Assembly (NCBI GenBank): GCA_016125455.1 | Contig: WGLS01000018.1 | Coordinates: 1 to 64,000, forward strand | DNA: 64,000 bases | Origin: Alphaproteobacteria bacterium | GTDB lineage: Bacteria; Pseudomonadota; Alphaproteobacteria; Caulobacterales; Parvularculaceae | Direction of reading: 5' to 3' | Shown: positions 8,539 to 18,235 of the stretch, piece by piece | How the letters are laid out: every line of letters starts with the position of its first letter | Position numbering within the stretch: position 1 is the stretch's first letter | Translations under genes and position numbers: made by a program | Notes under the pieces: generated by a model | The model's database searches: none | Seen by the model: the letters and a program-made list of their open reading frames with translations, nothing else | Told to the model about the DNA's origin: nothing

Positions 8539-10065
8539 TTGCCATTGAAGCTTGCCATTGTCGGGCGGCCGAACGTCGGCAAGTCCACGCTGTTCAACCG
8601 GCTTGCCGGCAAGAAGCTTGCGCTGGTCGATGATCAGCCGGGCGTTACCCGGGACCGCAAGATGGCGGAGGGCTGGCTGGCCACGCTCCCGCTATTGCTG
8701 ATCGATACCGCCGGGTTCGACAACGTCCGCGACGACAGCCTTGAAGCCCGGATGCGGGCGCAGACCGAAGCGGCGATCGCCGAGGCGGACCTTGCGCTGT
8801 TCCTGGTCGATGCGAGGATCGGCGTCACCCCCGAAGACGAGACGTTTGCGGCGCTGCTGCGCAAGTCCGGCGTTCCCGTCGTGCTGGCGGCCAACAAGGC
8901 CGAAGGCAAACAGGGCGAGGCAGGCGTGATGGACGCGTTCCGGCTGGGCCTTGGCGAGCCGGTTGGCCTGTCGGCCGAACACGGCGAAGGCTTCGCGGAG
9001 CTCTACGAGGCCATCCGCAATGCGCTCGGCCCGGAGGCGTTCGAGGCGGCGCTGGAAGAGGCTGAACCGAACTATGCCGCCGGCGCCGGCGACGATGTGC
9101 TCGAAAAGCTGGCTCATATCGACATTGACGACATGACGATGTCTGACGACGATCTTGTCGCCGCCATCGAGGCTGCAGACGTCGATACGCCGGAGCCTGA
9201 GGCGCCGGTCGTTCGCCCGATCCGCCTGGCGATCGTCGGGCGGCCGAACGCGGGCAAGTCGACCCTGATCAACCAGCTGCTGCAATCCGAACGGCTGTTG
9301 ACCGGCCCCGAAGCCGGTATCACGCGCGATTCCATTACCATAGACTGGCAATGGGAAGGCCGCGAGATCCGTCTCGTCGATACAGCCGGTTTACGCCGGA
9401 AAGCCCGCGTGCAGGAAAAGCTCGAGCGGATGTCGACGGCCGAGACCATCCGTTCGCTGAAATATGCCGACGTGGTGGCCCTGGTGATGGACGCGAATGA
9501 AGCGCTCGAGAAGCAGGACCTGCAGATCGCCGATCTCGCGCTGCGCGAAGGCCGGGGCATCGTGCTGGTGATGTCCAAGTGGGATGCCATCGAGGATACC
9601 GACGCGGCCGCGCGCCATATCCGCGACCTTGCCAACCGGCTGATGCCGAATGCCGGCGGCGCGCCCGTCGTGTTCCTCTCCGGCCTGACGGGCCGCAATG
9701 TCGACAAGCTGATGCCGGCGGTTGTGAAGGTCTACAATGACTGGACCGCTAAAGTGAAAACGGGCGACCTCAACCGCTGGCTTCGCCACACGGTCGAGCA
9801 TCACCCGCCGCCGAGCGTGCAGGGCAAGCGCATCAAGCCGCGCTACATGGCGCAAATGAAAGCGCGCCCGCCGACGTTCGTGCTGATCGCCTCACGCGGC
9901 GACCAGATGCCGGAAGGCTACAAGCGCTACCTGATCAACGGTATCCGCGAGGCGTTCAACTTCCACGGCGTGCCGATCCGGCTGTTCGTGCGCCAGGGCA
10001 AGAACCCCTATGCCGGCAAGATCGGTCCCGACGGCCCGCCAAGGTACAAGCGTCCGAAAGAGTGA
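8539..10065 (+). CDS. der: Ribosome-associated double GTPase EngA
   Basis: The protein has about 508 residues and acts in assembly of the 50S ribosomal subunit. Two tandem GTPase domains are evident: GRPNVGKSTLFNRL near the N-terminus with DTAGF (G3), NKAE (G4) and a second GRPNAGKSTLINQL at about residue 232 with DTAGLRRKARV and a SKWD G4. A C-terminal KH-like domain contains KPRYMAQMKARPPTF. Between the two G domains is an acidic linker longer than in E. coli Der. I take TTG at 8539 as the start because GAGGAGG (8523-8529) lies at a proper distance; an in-frame TTG at 8521 would precede that site. A small AAGCAA/TTGCTT stem overlaps the end (10065-10080), between this gene and the convergent glycosyltransferase gene. 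Confidence 0.95.
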   Translation: MPLKLAIVGRPNVGKSTLFNRLAGKKLALVDDQPGVTRDRKMAEGWLATLPLLLIDTAGFDNVRDDSLEARMRAQTEAAIAEADLALFLVDARIGVTPEDETFAALLRKSGVPVVLAANKAEGKQGEAGVMDAFRLGLGEPVGLSAEHGEGFAELYEAIRNALGPEAFEAALEEAEPNYAAGAGDDVLEKLAHIDIDDMTMSDDDLVAAIEAADVDTPEPEAPVVRPIRLAIVGRPNAGKSTLINQLLQSERLLTGPEAGITRDSITIDWQWEGREIRLVDTAGLRRKARVQEKLERMSTAETIRSLKYADVVALVMDANEALEKQDLQIADLALREGRGIVLVMSKWDAIEDTDAAARHIRDLANRLMPNAGGAPVVFLSGLTGRNVDKLMPAVVKVYNDWTAKVKTGDLNRWLRHTVEHHPPPSVQGKRIKPRYMAQMKARPPTFVLIASRGDQMPEGYKRYLINGIREAFNFHGVPIRLFVRQGKNPYAGKIGPDGPPRYKRPKE

Positions 10066-10078
10066 AGCAACGGATTGC

Positions 10079-11131
10079 TTACACGGGCGGCACGGCGCGG
10101 CGTTTCAGGAAGCGGACGAACTGCGTGAACCAGGCAGGCCGTGAGGCGGGGTGGATCTCGTATCGGAATACGCGCTCGCGCGGCTTCGGCGGCAGGACCA
10201 GGAGCAGGGTCCACCAGGCGGCGCGCAGGTAGCGGTAGGCGCCCTGGCCTTGCTGCAAGGTGATGCGACGACATTCGCGCAGCAGGCCCACAACCGTATC
10301 GTCCGCAACCGGATGATGTTCAGGATCGAACATCAGGGAAATCAGGCGTTCCTTGAGGTGGAATTCGTCATTCTGTGCCAAGTTCCTGGCGACGGGCAGT
10401 CCAAGCTTGCGCGAGTGAGCTTTCAGGATCCGGTAGCGCGACAGGTCATGCAGAATACGGTAGCGGGCTCGCTTCGCGAAGGAGTCGGGCGAGGGGCTTG
10501 TGTGCTGTCCGTCGTGCAGGCGGTAGGCGGAGATAATGTCCTGGTGGGCGCGCACTTCGCCGTACAGAGGTGCAAGCGTGGCAAGATAACCGTCCGCTCC
10601 CTGACGGAAGCCAGTCGTTTCCATCGGCATGATGGCCTGTAGCAGCCGGCGGCTGAAGACCATGCCGGACGTGATCGTACCGTGATATCGCCCGTTCGTG
10701 CGCAGGAGCTCTGAGATGTCGCCTGCGGAAAAGCCGCGCGCCGGGTGGATGCCGGACATTTGTCCGTCTTCGTCGGCATAGCGCATCCGGTAGAGGTAAA
10801 GTGATGTGCCGCGCCTGCGTTTCGAGATGACGCGCCGCGCGGCGCCGGGGAGCATGAAGTCATCGGCGTCCAGAAACATGATCAGGTCGCCTTGTGCGGC
10901 CGCATAGCCGGCATTGAAGCCGCCGCCCTGACCGACATTGGTTTCCAGGAGAATGGGGCGCACGCGGTCGCCATAGGCGGCGATGATGCTGCGCGACTCG
11001 TCCGTTGACCCATCATCAACGACGATCAGATCGACATCGACATCTTGTTGGAGCACGCTGTCGATTGCGACCCGGAGATAGCGGGCATAATTGTAATTGG
11101 TGACGATGACCGACAGGCGGGTCTTGTCCAT
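10079..11131 (-). CDS. Glycosyltransferase family 2
   Basis: The protein has 350 residues. The N-terminal GT-A fold is clear: SVIVTNYNYARYLRVAIDSV, VVDDGSTDES, a GQGGGFNAGYAAAQGD segment and the metal-binding FLDADD at about residues 91-96. These are the standard donor-binding and DxD features of GT2 enzymes, which transfer a sugar from a nucleotide donor. The C-terminal 150 residues are basic and helical, ending PRERVFRYEIHP, with no multi-helix membrane domain, so the enzyme is soluble or peripheral. Donor and acceptor cannot be read. It lies alone, separated by a scarred 900-bp gap from the type I secretion genes and at some distance from the main polysaccharide locus. Confidence 0.88.
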   Translation of the reverse strand: MDKTRLSVIVTNYNYARYLRVAIDSVLQQDVDVDLIVVDDGSTDESRSIIAAYGDRVRPILLETNVGQGGGFNAGYAAAQGDLIMFLDADDFMLPGAARRVISKRRRGTSLYLYRMRYADEDGQMSGIHPARGFSAGDISELLRTNGRYHGTITSGMVFSRRLLQAIMPMETTGFRQGADGYLATLAPLYGEVRAHQDIISAYRLHDGQHTSPSPDSFAKRARYRILHDLSRYRILKAHSRKLGLPVARNLAQNDEFHLKERLISLMFDPEHHPVADDTVVGLLRECRRITLQQGQGAYRYLRAAWWTLLLVLPPKPRERVFRYEIHPASRPAWFTQFVRFLKRRAVPPV

Positions 11132-11317
11132 GTGGCGTCACCTTCTGATGTGCGACCGGCTTTCATTCCGGGCAGGGCTGATCCTGGTTGCGCACGGCAT
11201 CCCGGAATCGAAGTTGCAACAACGCTGCCATCGCGTGCGGGCCGGATTCTGCAGCGTCTGCAACGCGCAGTAAGGTTAACAGCGACGGCCAAGTCTCAAC
11301 TTGGGACGGGTACGGGA

Positions 11318-11400
11318 CTATTTCCGGAAGGTGCGCGAGACGGAATCCGTCAGAGGCTTGATCAGGTAGGACAGCACATTGCGGCTCTCGGTGCGCAGGT
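11318..11400 (-). pseudogene. Fragment of an HlyD-family adaptor gene (last ~26 codons)
   Basis: On the minus strand this reads LRTESRNVLSYLIKPL followed by TDSVSRTFRK and a TAG stop. It is nearly identical to the last 26 residues of the intact HlyD-type protein at 12032-13354, which ends TDSVSRTFRE. The nucleotide match runs from the stop codon back about 81 bases and then breaks off abruptly. It is a relic of a second HlyD gene, or a partial duplication, not a functional gene. Confidence 0.8.
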
Positions 11401-11636
11401 TGTTCGAACCCTGGATGGGCTTGCAGGATCGTACTGCCATCCGGCCGGGTGAGGCTGGGGGGCAAAGACGAGGCTAAGGATTGCGTGCCGCCCTCCTGTT
11501 CCGGTCTGGATCCTGGTCTGCACCGGACGGGGGGCACGCTTCCGGGCACGGCTCATCATTGAGCCGAAGGAGGCCACGTGCGCCCTGGAGTAGCCGGTGC
11601 CTCACCGCGAAATCGGACAAAGTGATCCGCGATAAT

Positions 11637-11703
11637 CTTCCCGATCGGGAAGTATGAGGCTTGATCGACCGTCTGAAGAGCAAAAAACTTCCCGATCGGT
11701 AAG
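11637..11703. repeat. Two 16-bp palindromes, operator-like
   Basis: CTTCCCGATCGGGAAG at 11637-11652 is a perfect palindrome. CTTCCCGATCGGTAAG at 11688-11703 is the same with one change. Their centres are 51 bases apart, close to five helical turns. A dimeric regulator site is possible. Alternatively they are just part of a decayed gene, where both copies encode PIGK on the minus strand. Confidence 0.5.
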
Positions 11704-12031
11704 GGCGTTCTGCTGGACGCGTTCTGCACCGAAATCTCAGCGCGCGTGACGACCGTCCGGTTCAATGCGGGTATAGACGGTCCGGACGAACCCCTCGATC
11801 CGAGTGAAGACGTCCGACAATCCTGACATCAGTCAATTGCAGAAGTCAGGGGCCCAGTTTGGGGCGCAATGCGGACGAAACCTTGCGGGCTCAGCCGCGC
11901 GAGCGTGGGCTCCGGTGCCGGCTTCCAACAAGACCAGCCGGGGGCTCGCACCTGACGGAAACCGGCTTCATGGCTTCGTTTGATCGCGCTCTCTGGCCAA
12001 GACGAATCCTCGCCATGGCCGGCTGCCGGCG

Positions 12032-13354
12032 CTACTCCCGGAAGGTGCGCGAGACCGAATCCGTCAGCGGCTTGATCAGGTAGGACAAGACGTTGCGGCT
12101 CTCGGTGCGCAGGCTGGCTTCGACCGGCATGCCGGGCAGCAACTGGAAGCTGGATGAGTTCAGGGCTTCGTCGGGAATTCCGACTGTTGCTTCATAGTAA
12201 GTGTGGCCGGTCGCTTCATCGACGATCGCATCGGCGGAGACGGAAACCACACTGCCGGTAAAATGCGGCGTCTCGTCCTTGTTAAAGGCGCTGAAGCGCA
12301 GCACAGCGGGCTGGCCCACGCTGATCTTGTCGATGTCCATCGGGCTGATACGGACCTTCGCAACAAGGCGGTCATTCTCTGGCACGATATACATGATCGG
12401 CTCTGATGGCCGGATCACGCCGCCCACGGTGTGCGCGCGGATGCCGAGAACGCGGCCGGCGCGCGGGGCGGTGATGTCGAGACGGCCCGACCGGTCGAGC
12501 AGGCTGCGACGTTCCTCGGCGAGCTCGTCGATGCGGGTCTGCACATCCCGCAGCTCGGTCAGCACGGTTTCGGTATTGTCCTGCTCGAGCCGGGCGATCT
12601 CGCTGCGGGCTTCGCCGATCTGAACGCGGGTGGAGGCGATCTCGGAGGTCAGCGCATCCTTCTCGCCCTGCAGACGGGCCCGGTCGCGCTTCAGGGCAAG
12701 AACACGGGTGATCACAGCCTGGCCGCGTTCCATGAGGGTTTCGAAACGCGAAATCTCGTCTTCAACGAGGGCGATCTGGTCGTCCTTGGCGACAATCTCG
12801 TTCTGCATGCCCGCGATGCGGGTGTTCAGCTGCTCGATCCGTTGGCGGAGGATCTTGCCTTGCGTGCCGAGATTGCTGCCGCGCGCCGTCATCAGCGATT
12901 TCTGGGAGGCCAGCACCGCCTTGACGTCGTCGCGGCTGGCGAAGTCCTCGAAGCCGGGTCTCAATGTCAGCGCGAGCGTACCATCGCGTTCGGCGATCAG
13001 CCGGGCTTCGGTGCCCAGCAGGCCCACGAGGCGGGCTTCCAGGCCTTGCAGGGAGGCATCGGTCGAGGTTGCGTCCAGGGAGAGCAGTTTCTGGCCCTCC
13101 GCCACCTGATCGGATTCGCGCACGTAGATCTCGCGCACGATGCCGCCTTCAAGGTGCTGCACCGCCTGCTGGTTGGATTCCACCGAGATCTGGCCGGCAC
13201 TCAGCACCGCGCCTTCAAACGGCGCAAAAACCGACCAGGCGATCAGGCCGCCGAACACGAGCGCGATGATGCCCCAGCCCGCAAAGAGATATTGCGGCAG
13301 CAGCGCGCCGCGCGGTGCGGGCCGGGACGGAGCGGCGAGGGCGGTTTCAGCCAT
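12032..13354 (-). CDS. HlyD/PrtE-type periplasmic adaptor of type I secretion
   Basis: The protein has 440 residues. One membrane helix at about residues 24-45 follows a short cytoplasmic N-terminus. A lipoyl-like half-motif comes next (GAVLSAGQISVESNQQAVQH, LEGGIVREIYVRESDQVAEG), then a long coiled coil from about 130 to 290 with many Glu, Arg and Gln residues. The C-terminal beta-barrel contains ITAPRAGRVLGI and LLPGMPVEASLRTESR, typical of the HlyD, PrtE and PrsE subfamily. It bridges the inner-membrane ATPase and a TolC-like outer-membrane channel; no such channel gene is in the window. The start overlaps the end of the ATPase gene by 8 bases, so the two form an operon. Confidence 0.93.
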   Translation of the reverse strand: MAETALAAPSRPAPRGALLPQYLFAGWGIIALVFGGLIAWSVFAPFEGAVLSAGQISVESNQQAVQHLEGGIVREIYVRESDQVAEGQKLLSLDATSTDASLQGLEARLVGLLGTEARLIAERDGTLALTLRPGFEDFASRDDVKAVLASQKSLMTARGSNLGTQGKILRQRIEQLNTRIAGMQNEIVAKDDQIALVEDEISRFETLMERGQAVITRVLALKRDRARLQGEKDALTSEIASTRVQIGEARSEIARLEQDNTETVLTELRDVQTRIDELAEERRSLLDRSGRLDITAPRAGRVLGIRAHTVGGVIRPSEPIMYIVPENDRLVAKVRISPMDIDKISVGQPAVLRFSAFNKDETPHFTGSVVSVSADAIVDEATGHTYYEATVGIPDEALNSSSFQLLPGMPVEASLRTESRNVLSYLIKPLTDSVSRTFRE

Positions 13355-15092
13355 GCTGGCCTTCTCCCGGGCGGATGGTGCGCACGTTGGCGGCGCCCTG
13401 CTTGGGCAGGACTTTCGCGAGCACTTCGTCTGCCGGTCCGAATTCGCGGATGCGGCCTTCGTCCAGAACCATCAGCTTGGTACAGTGGACAATCGCATTC
13501 GGCCGGTGGGCGATGATGATGACCGTCGCGCCGCGCGCCTTGGCGGCGGCGATCGCGGTCTGCAAGGCGAGCTCGCCCGGGCCGTCGAGATTGGCGTTCG
13601 GCTCGTCGAGGACGATCAGCATCGGATCGCCGAACAGGGCGCGGGCGAGGCCAATGCGCTGGCGTTGACCGGCTGAAAGATAGGCGCCGCCGAGACCGAT
13701 CTCGGTGTCGTAGCCGTTTGGCAGGCGCAGGATCATGTCATGGCAGCCGGCGGCCTGCGCGGCCGCGATGATGGCTTCGGGCGCCGCGTCTTCGCGAAAC
13801 CGGCCGATATTGTCACGCACGCTGCCGGAGAGGAGATCGACTTGCTGGGGCAGGTAGCCGAGCTGAGGCCCGAGCGTCTCGCTGGGCAGGCCGGCGATGT
13901 CGGCGCCGTCAAAGCGCACATGTCCGGCCGAGACCGGCCAGGCGCCGGTCAGCACGCGCGCGAGCGAGGATTTGCCGGCAGCGCTCGGCCCCAGCACGCC
14001 CAGCACGTCGCCGGGCTCCAGGGAGAAGGTAAGCCCCTTCAGCACGGGCGACCTTGTGCCCGGCGGACCGGCGAACGCGTTCTCGACGCGCACTTCGCCG
14101 CGGATTGGCGGCAGGGGCATTGTGGCGGGCGGGGGCGGCACAGACGCAAGCGCCTTGGTCAATGAGGTCCAGTTTTCACGTGCCGCGACAATCCCGCGCC
14201 ATTGGCCAACGATCTGTTCGAGCGGGCCGATGGCGCGGCCCATGAGGATGGAGGCGGCGACCATCGATCCGGCGCTGGCCTCGCCCTTGATGACAAGCCA
14301 GGCACCGATGCCGAGAATGGCGGACTGGAGAAAGAGACGGAAGGCCTTGGTGCCAGACGTGAAGCCACTGAGGATGCGGCCGGACTGGGCGAACGCGCTG
14401 TCGCCGCCATCGAAGATCATCTGCCAGCGGCGGCGCACGGCCTCGCCCATGCCGAGCGCTTTCAGCACCTCGGCATTGCGCGTCATCTCGGAGGAGCGGA
14501 GCATGCTGGTGCGCTCATACTCCTCGCTTTCCTTCATCCGGCGGGCAGAGGCGCGTTCGTTGACCACCGACAGCGCGACCAGAACGACCGCGCCGAAAAT
14601 GGCCCAGAGACCAAATAGCGGGTGCAGCATGAACAGCACCAGCAGGAAGAGCGGGCTGAAGGGCGCATCGAACAGTGCGCCTGGAACCGGCCCGCCGAGG
14701 AAACGGCGCAGCTGGCGCAGGTCGCGGACCGGACGGTCGGTGGCACGGCCGGGATCGGCCAGGCTGATGGCCATGGCGGCAGATGCCGCGCGGGCGCTGA
14801 GTTCCCCCTCGAACCGTGACGCCGCGACGCTGAACAGGCCGGACCGGGCCCATTCGAGCACGCCGAGCGTGCCGTAAAGCACGAGCACAAGAAGCGTCAG
14901 CGCCAGAAGTGTCGGGACAGACTGCGAGGCCAGAACCCGGTCATAAACCTGCAGCATGTAGAGCGGGCCGGTCAGCATAAGCAGGTTCACGAACAGGCTG
15001 AAACCGCCGGCATGCCAGAACACCCGCCGCGAGGCGCTGAGGGCGCGGGCGAGTTCCGGGGAGAGCGATCTGTCGGCGGCGTCCGGTCTCAT
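13347..15092 (-). CDS. Type I secretion ABC transporter (PrtD type)
   Basis: The protein has 581 residues. The first half is a membrane domain starting with a FWHAGGFSLFVNLLMLTGPL helix and LYMLQVYDRVLASQSVPTL, the conserved PrtD/AprD-family opening without an N-terminal C39 domain. The second half is an ATPase: Walker A GPSAAGKSS, signature LSAGQRQRIGLARAL, Walker B LIVLDEP followed by NANLDGPGE. It powers export of RTX proteins with C-terminal signals directly across both membranes. PrtD-type exporters typically carry serralysins, so the M10/RTX protease encoded at 28960-32376 is a natural candidate substrate; this is inference. It is co-transcribed with the adaptor. Confidence 0.93.
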   Translation of the reverse strand: MRPDAADRSLSPELARALSASRRVFWHAGGFSLFVNLLMLTGPLYMLQVYDRVLASQSVPTLLALTLLVLVLYGTLGVLEWARSGLFSVAASRFEGELSARAASAAMAISLADPGRATDRPVRDLRQLRRFLGGPVPGALFDAPFSPLFLLVLFMLHPLFGLWAIFGAVVLVALSVVNERASARRMKESEEYERTSMLRSSEMTRNAEVLKALGMGEAVRRRWQMIFDGGDSAFAQSGRILSGFTSGTKAFRLFLQSAILGIGAWLVIKGEASAGSMVAASILMGRAIGPLEQIVGQWRGIVAARENWTSLTKALASVPPPPATMPLPPIRGEVRVENAFAGPPGTRSPVLKGLTFSLEPGDVLGVLGPSAAGKSSLARVLTGAWPVSAGHVRFDGADIAGLPSETLGPQLGYLPQQVDLLSGSVRDNIGRFREDAAPEAIIAAAQAAGCHDMILRLPNGYDTEIGLGGAYLSAGQRQRIGLARALFGDPMLIVLDEPNANLDGPGELALQTAIAAAKARGATVIIIAHRPNAIVHCTKLMVLDEGRIREFGPADEVLAKVLPKQGAANVRTIRPGEGQHG

Positions 15093-15150
15093 GCAGTCCG
15101 ATCTAGCAGAATATTCCCCGCCTGTTCAGGCGATATTTCAGGTCAGGGGC

Positions 15151-16215
15151 TTAGAGGAAGTCCTTCAGTCCACGGTCTTTCAGCACCTTGACGACGGCGC
15201 CGACATCCTGTGCGCGGTCCTTGCGGGTCACGAGGATCCGGTTGCCGTCCACGGCGACAACAAGGCCTTCGACGCCAACGAGGGCGACCAGCTGGCCGTC
15301 TGCGGCGTGCACGAGACAATCTGGAGAGTCGATTTCAATCGCGGCAGGATTGTTCTGGCGGTTGGATACGGCGCCGATCATGGACCAGGTGCCGATATCG
15401 TTCCAGGCGCAGTCAAGCGGGGCGAGTACGGCGGCATGGGCGGTGTGTTCCATGACGGCGTAGTCGACCGAGATCGACGGTGTGGCGGCGAACGCATCGG
15501 CATCGAGCAGGCAGCGCACGCCGCCCCGGCTGGCAAGCGTCAGGGCCTTGTCAGCCCCTTCGAGGACGCCGGGCGCATATTGCGCAAGTTCTGTCAGCAT
15601 CGTCTGCGGCTTGAACAGGAAAATGCCGGCATTCCAGCTGTAGAGACCGCTGGCGAGGTAGCTGGCGGCGGTCGCGGCATCGGGCTTTTCCTTGAAGGCC
15701 GCGACGCGCTGCACCGTTTCGCTGAGACGTTCGCCGGCCTGGATGTAACCGAAGCCGGTTTCGGGCCGGTCGGGGGCAATGCCGAACGTGGTGATGAGCC
15801 CGGCGGCGGCGGACGCCGCCGCATCACGCACCGCGCCGATAAAGACATCCGGCCGGCCGATATAGTGATCAGACGGCACGAGCAGGCCCAGTGCTTCGGG
15901 GTCAAGCTCGCTCAAGACGCGGGCGGCCACGGCAGCCACCGCAGCCGTGTTGCGGCCCTGCGGCTCAAGCAGGATGGCGGCGGCGGTGACGCCGATTTCG
16001 GCCAGCTGGGTTTCGATCAGGTCGCCGTAGGCGGCGTTGGAGATGATCACTGGCTCGGGATGAAAGCCGAGTTGGCCCTGAAAACGCTGCACGGTCTCCT
16101 GGAACACCGACTTGTCCGAGATCAGCGGGTGGAACTGTTTGGGGCAGGCCTGGTTCGAAACGGGCCAAAGCCGCGTGCCGGCGCCGCCGCACATGATTAC
16201 CGGATGGATCGCCAT
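15151..16215 (-). CDS. manC: Mannose-1-phosphate guanylyltransferase
   Basis: The protein has 354 residues. The nucleotidyl-transferase signature MCGGAGTRLWPVSNQACPKQF lies at the N-terminus, followed by VPSDHYI, GFGYIQAGE and FKEKPDAATA, then GIFLFKPQTML and DYAVMEHT. It makes GDP-mannose from mannose-1-phosphate and GTP, feeding mannosyl, fucosyl and rhamnosyl donors for surface polysaccharides. It is the short form without the C-terminal isomerase domain of the long bifunctional ManC/AlgA proteins. It lies on the same strand as the type I secretion genes with 58 bases between, and downstream of cysNC. Confidence 0.92.
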   Translation of the reverse strand: MAIHPVIMCGGAGTRLWPVSNQACPKQFHPLISDKSVFQETVQRFQGQLGFHPEPVIISNAAYGDLIETQLAEIGVTAAAILLEPQGRNTAAVAAVAARVLSELDPEALGLLVPSDHYIGRPDVFIGAVRDAAASAAAGLITTFGIAPDRPETGFGYIQAGERLSETVQRVAAFKEKPDAATAASYLASGLYSWNAGIFLFKPQTMLTELAQYAPGVLEGADKALTLASRGGVRCLLDADAFAATPSISVDYAVMEHTAHAAVLAPLDCAWNDIGTWSMIGAVSNRQNNPAAIEIDSPDCLVHAADGQLVALVGVEGLVVAVDGNRILVTRKDRAQDVGAVVKVLKDRGLKDFL

Positions 16216-16327
16216 TGTCGCGTTAACCCTGTTGACTGCCGTGATACCGGGGACGCGCCCAGAGCGCGCGCCATTTCAACGCAAAGGTTTGCAACATCCG
16301 CGCCGCTGCGCAAAGGCTGCGAACGCC

Positions 16328-18235
16328 TCAGATTTCAAAGATCCCGCGCAGGGCCAGGAATTTCAGGATCTCTTCGGCGGCCTCTTCCGGGGTGCGGTCG
16401 ACGGTATCGAGGCGCAGTTCCGGATTGAGCGGCGGCTCATAGGGGCTGTCGATACCGGTGAAGTTGCGGATCTCGCCGGCGCGGGCCTTCTTGTAGAGGC
16501 CTTTCACATCGCGCTGCTCGGCCACATCCAGCGGCGTATCGACATGGATCTCGATGAACTCGCCCTCCGCCATCAGCGCGCGGGCCATCTGGCGCTCGGC
16601 GCGGAAGGGCGAAATGAAGGACACAAGCACGATGAGACCCGCGTCGGTCATCAGGCGCGCGACATTGGCCACACGGCGGATGTTCTCAACGCGGTCGGCA
16701 TCGGTGAAGCCGAGATCACGGTTGAGGCCGTGGCGGACGTTGTCGCCGTCAAGGATAAACGTGTGGCGGCCCATGCCGAAGAGGCGCTTCTGCAGCGCGT
16801 TGGCGATGGTGGACTTTCCCGAACCCGAAAGGCCGGTGAACCAGAGCACGGCGGGCTGCTGCGCCTTCTGCTCGGCCAGGGCTTCGCGCGTGATATCCAG
16901 CGCCTGCCAATGGATGTTGGCGGCGCGGCGCAGTGAAAAGTCGATCAGGCCGAGCGCGACGGTATCATTGGTTTGCCGGTCGATCAGGATGAAGCTGCCG
17001 GTGAGACGGTTCTGCGTATAGGGATCGAATGGAATGGCCTGGTCCAGCGCCAGCGTGGTGACGCCGATCTGGTTGAGCTCAAGCGTACGCGCGGGTGTCT
17101 CCGACATCGTGTTGACGTCGATGCCGTGCTTGGGCGCGTTGACCGTGGCCGAGACGGTCTTGGCGCCGGATTTCAGGAAATAGCGCCGGCCGGGCAGCAG
17201 GGGCTTCTCGTTCATCCAGAGCAGTTTCACCTGGAACTGATCGGAAACTTCGGGGGGCTGGTCGCCGGCCGAGATGATGTCACCGCGCGAGGTATCGATT
17301 TCGTCGGCAAAGGTCAGCGTGACCGACTGGCCCGCCACAGCCTCGCTGAGGTCGCCGTCCAGGGTGACGATGCGGGTGACCGTCGTCTCGCGCCCCGAAG
17401 GCAGCGAGCGGATCTTGTCGCCCGGCTTCACACGGCCCGAGGTGATCTGTCCGGAGAAGCCGCGGAAATCGAGGTTTGGCCGGTTGACCCATTGCACCGG
17501 CAAGCGCAGCGGGAGGGTTTCGGCCTCTTTCGCGATCTCGACCGTTTCGAGAAAATCCATCAGGTTCGGGCCTGTGTACCAGGGCGTCTCTGCGGCCCGC
17601 TCGGTGATGTTGGTCCCGGCGAGCGCAGAAATCGGGATCGGGGTGATCTCGAGATTTCCAGGCAAGGCCTTGGCGAATTCAAGGTAGTCCGCGACGATCT
17701 GGTCGTACACGGATTGCTTGTATCCGACGAGGTCCATCTTGTTTATGGCGAGTACGAGGTGGCGGATACCGAGCAGCGTGGCGATGATCGAATGGCGACG
17801 CGTCTGCGTAAGGATTCCCTTGCGCGCATCGATCATCAGGATCGCAGCGTCGGCCGTCGAAGCCCCGGTCGCCATGTTGCGGGTGTATTGTTCGTGGCCG
17901 GGCGTATCGGCCACGATAAACTTGCGCTTCTGGGTCGCGAAGAAACGATAGGCGACGTCGATGGTAATGCCTTGCTCACGTTCGGCCGCAAGGCCGTCGA
18001 CGAGGAGGGCGAAATCGATACTGTCGCCCTGCGTGCCGTCGCGTTTGGAATCGGCTTCCAGCGCAGCGAGCTGGTCTTCGAAAATCATCTTTGAATCGTA
18101 GAGCAGCCGGCCGATCAGGGTCGACTTGCCGTCATCCACAGAGCCGCAGGTGATGAAGCGCAGCAGAGACTTTTGCTCATGCGCCTCCAGATAGGCGCCG
18201 ATATCCTCGGCGATGAGATCGTCGTGAAGGCGCAT
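16328..18235 (-). CDS. cysNC: Bifunctional sulfate adenylyltransferase large subunit / APS kinase
   Basis: The protein has 635 residues. Residues 1-430 form CysN, a GTPase-type subunit with [30 protein letters not shown] and NKMD. Residues from about 450 form CysC (APS kinase) with P-loop [14 protein letters not shown] and [16 protein letters not shown]. With CysD it makes APS from sulfate and ATP; the CysC part phosphorylates APS to PAPS. The fused form is common in rhizobia and other alphaproteobacteria, where PAPS can serve for cysteine synthesis or as a sulfate donor for polysaccharides. No sulfotransferase or PAPS reductase gene is in the window. Its ATG overlaps the cysD stop (TGATG). 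Confidence 0.95.
   Translation of the reverse strand: MRLHDDLIAEDIGAYLEAHEQKSLLRFITCGSVDDGKSTLIGRLLYDSKMIFEDQLAALEADSKRDGTQGDSIDFALLVDGLAAEREQGITIDVAYRFFATQKRKFIVADTPGHEQYTRNMATGASTADAAILMIDARKGILTQTRRHSIIATLLGIRHLVLAINKMDLVGYKQSVYDQIVADYLEFAKALPGNLEITPIPISALAGTNITERAAETPWYTGPNLMDFLETVEIAKEAETLPLRLPVQWVNRPNLDFRGFSGQITSGRVKPGDKIRSLPSGRETTVTRIVTLDGDLSEAVAGQSVTLTFADEIDTSRGDIISAGDQPPEVSDQFQVKLLWMNEKPLLPGRRYFLKSGAKTVSATVNAPKHGIDVNTMSETPARTLELNQIGVTTLALDQAIPFDPYTQNRLTGSFILIDRQTNDTVALGLIDFSLRRAANIHWQALDITREALAEQKAQQPAVLWFTGLSGSGKSTIANALQKRLFGMGRHTFILDGDNVRHGLNRDLGFTDADRVENIRRVANVARLMTDAGLIVLVSFISPFRAERQMARALMAEGEFIEIHVDTPLDVAEQRDVKGLYKKARAGEIRNFTGIDSPYEPPLNPELRLDTVDRTPEEAAEEILKFLALRGIFEI

Larger units (their letters stand above)
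11132..12031. other. 900-bp gap containing gene fragments and palindromes
   Basis: No intact gene is supported. The gap contains a fragment matching the 3' end of the neighbouring HlyD-type gene (11318-11400) and a pair of 16-bp palindromes (11637-11652 and 11688-11703). Minus-strand frames upstream of the palindromes, including a 30-codon ATG frame starting at about 11830, look like pieces of a frameshifted gene that I do not recognise. The general impression is a region of decayed sequence. Confidence 0.6.

Noticed and set aside
10065-10080. Terminator between der and the convergent glycosyltransferase gene
   Set aside because: AAGCAA-cgga-TTGCTT is only a six-base, AT-rich stem with no T-run, overlapping the der stop and the end of the other gene.
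11474-11765. Minus-strand frames of about 69 codons containing PIGK repeats
   Set aside because: They overlap one another in different frames, have no ribosome sites, and match no family; treated as decayed sequence.
15091-18094. Long antisense reading frames opposite manC and cysNC (over 300 codons)
   Set aside because: They run exactly opposite strongly conserved genes, have the amino-acid bias expected of GC-rich shadow frames (Arg, Gly, His) and match no family.
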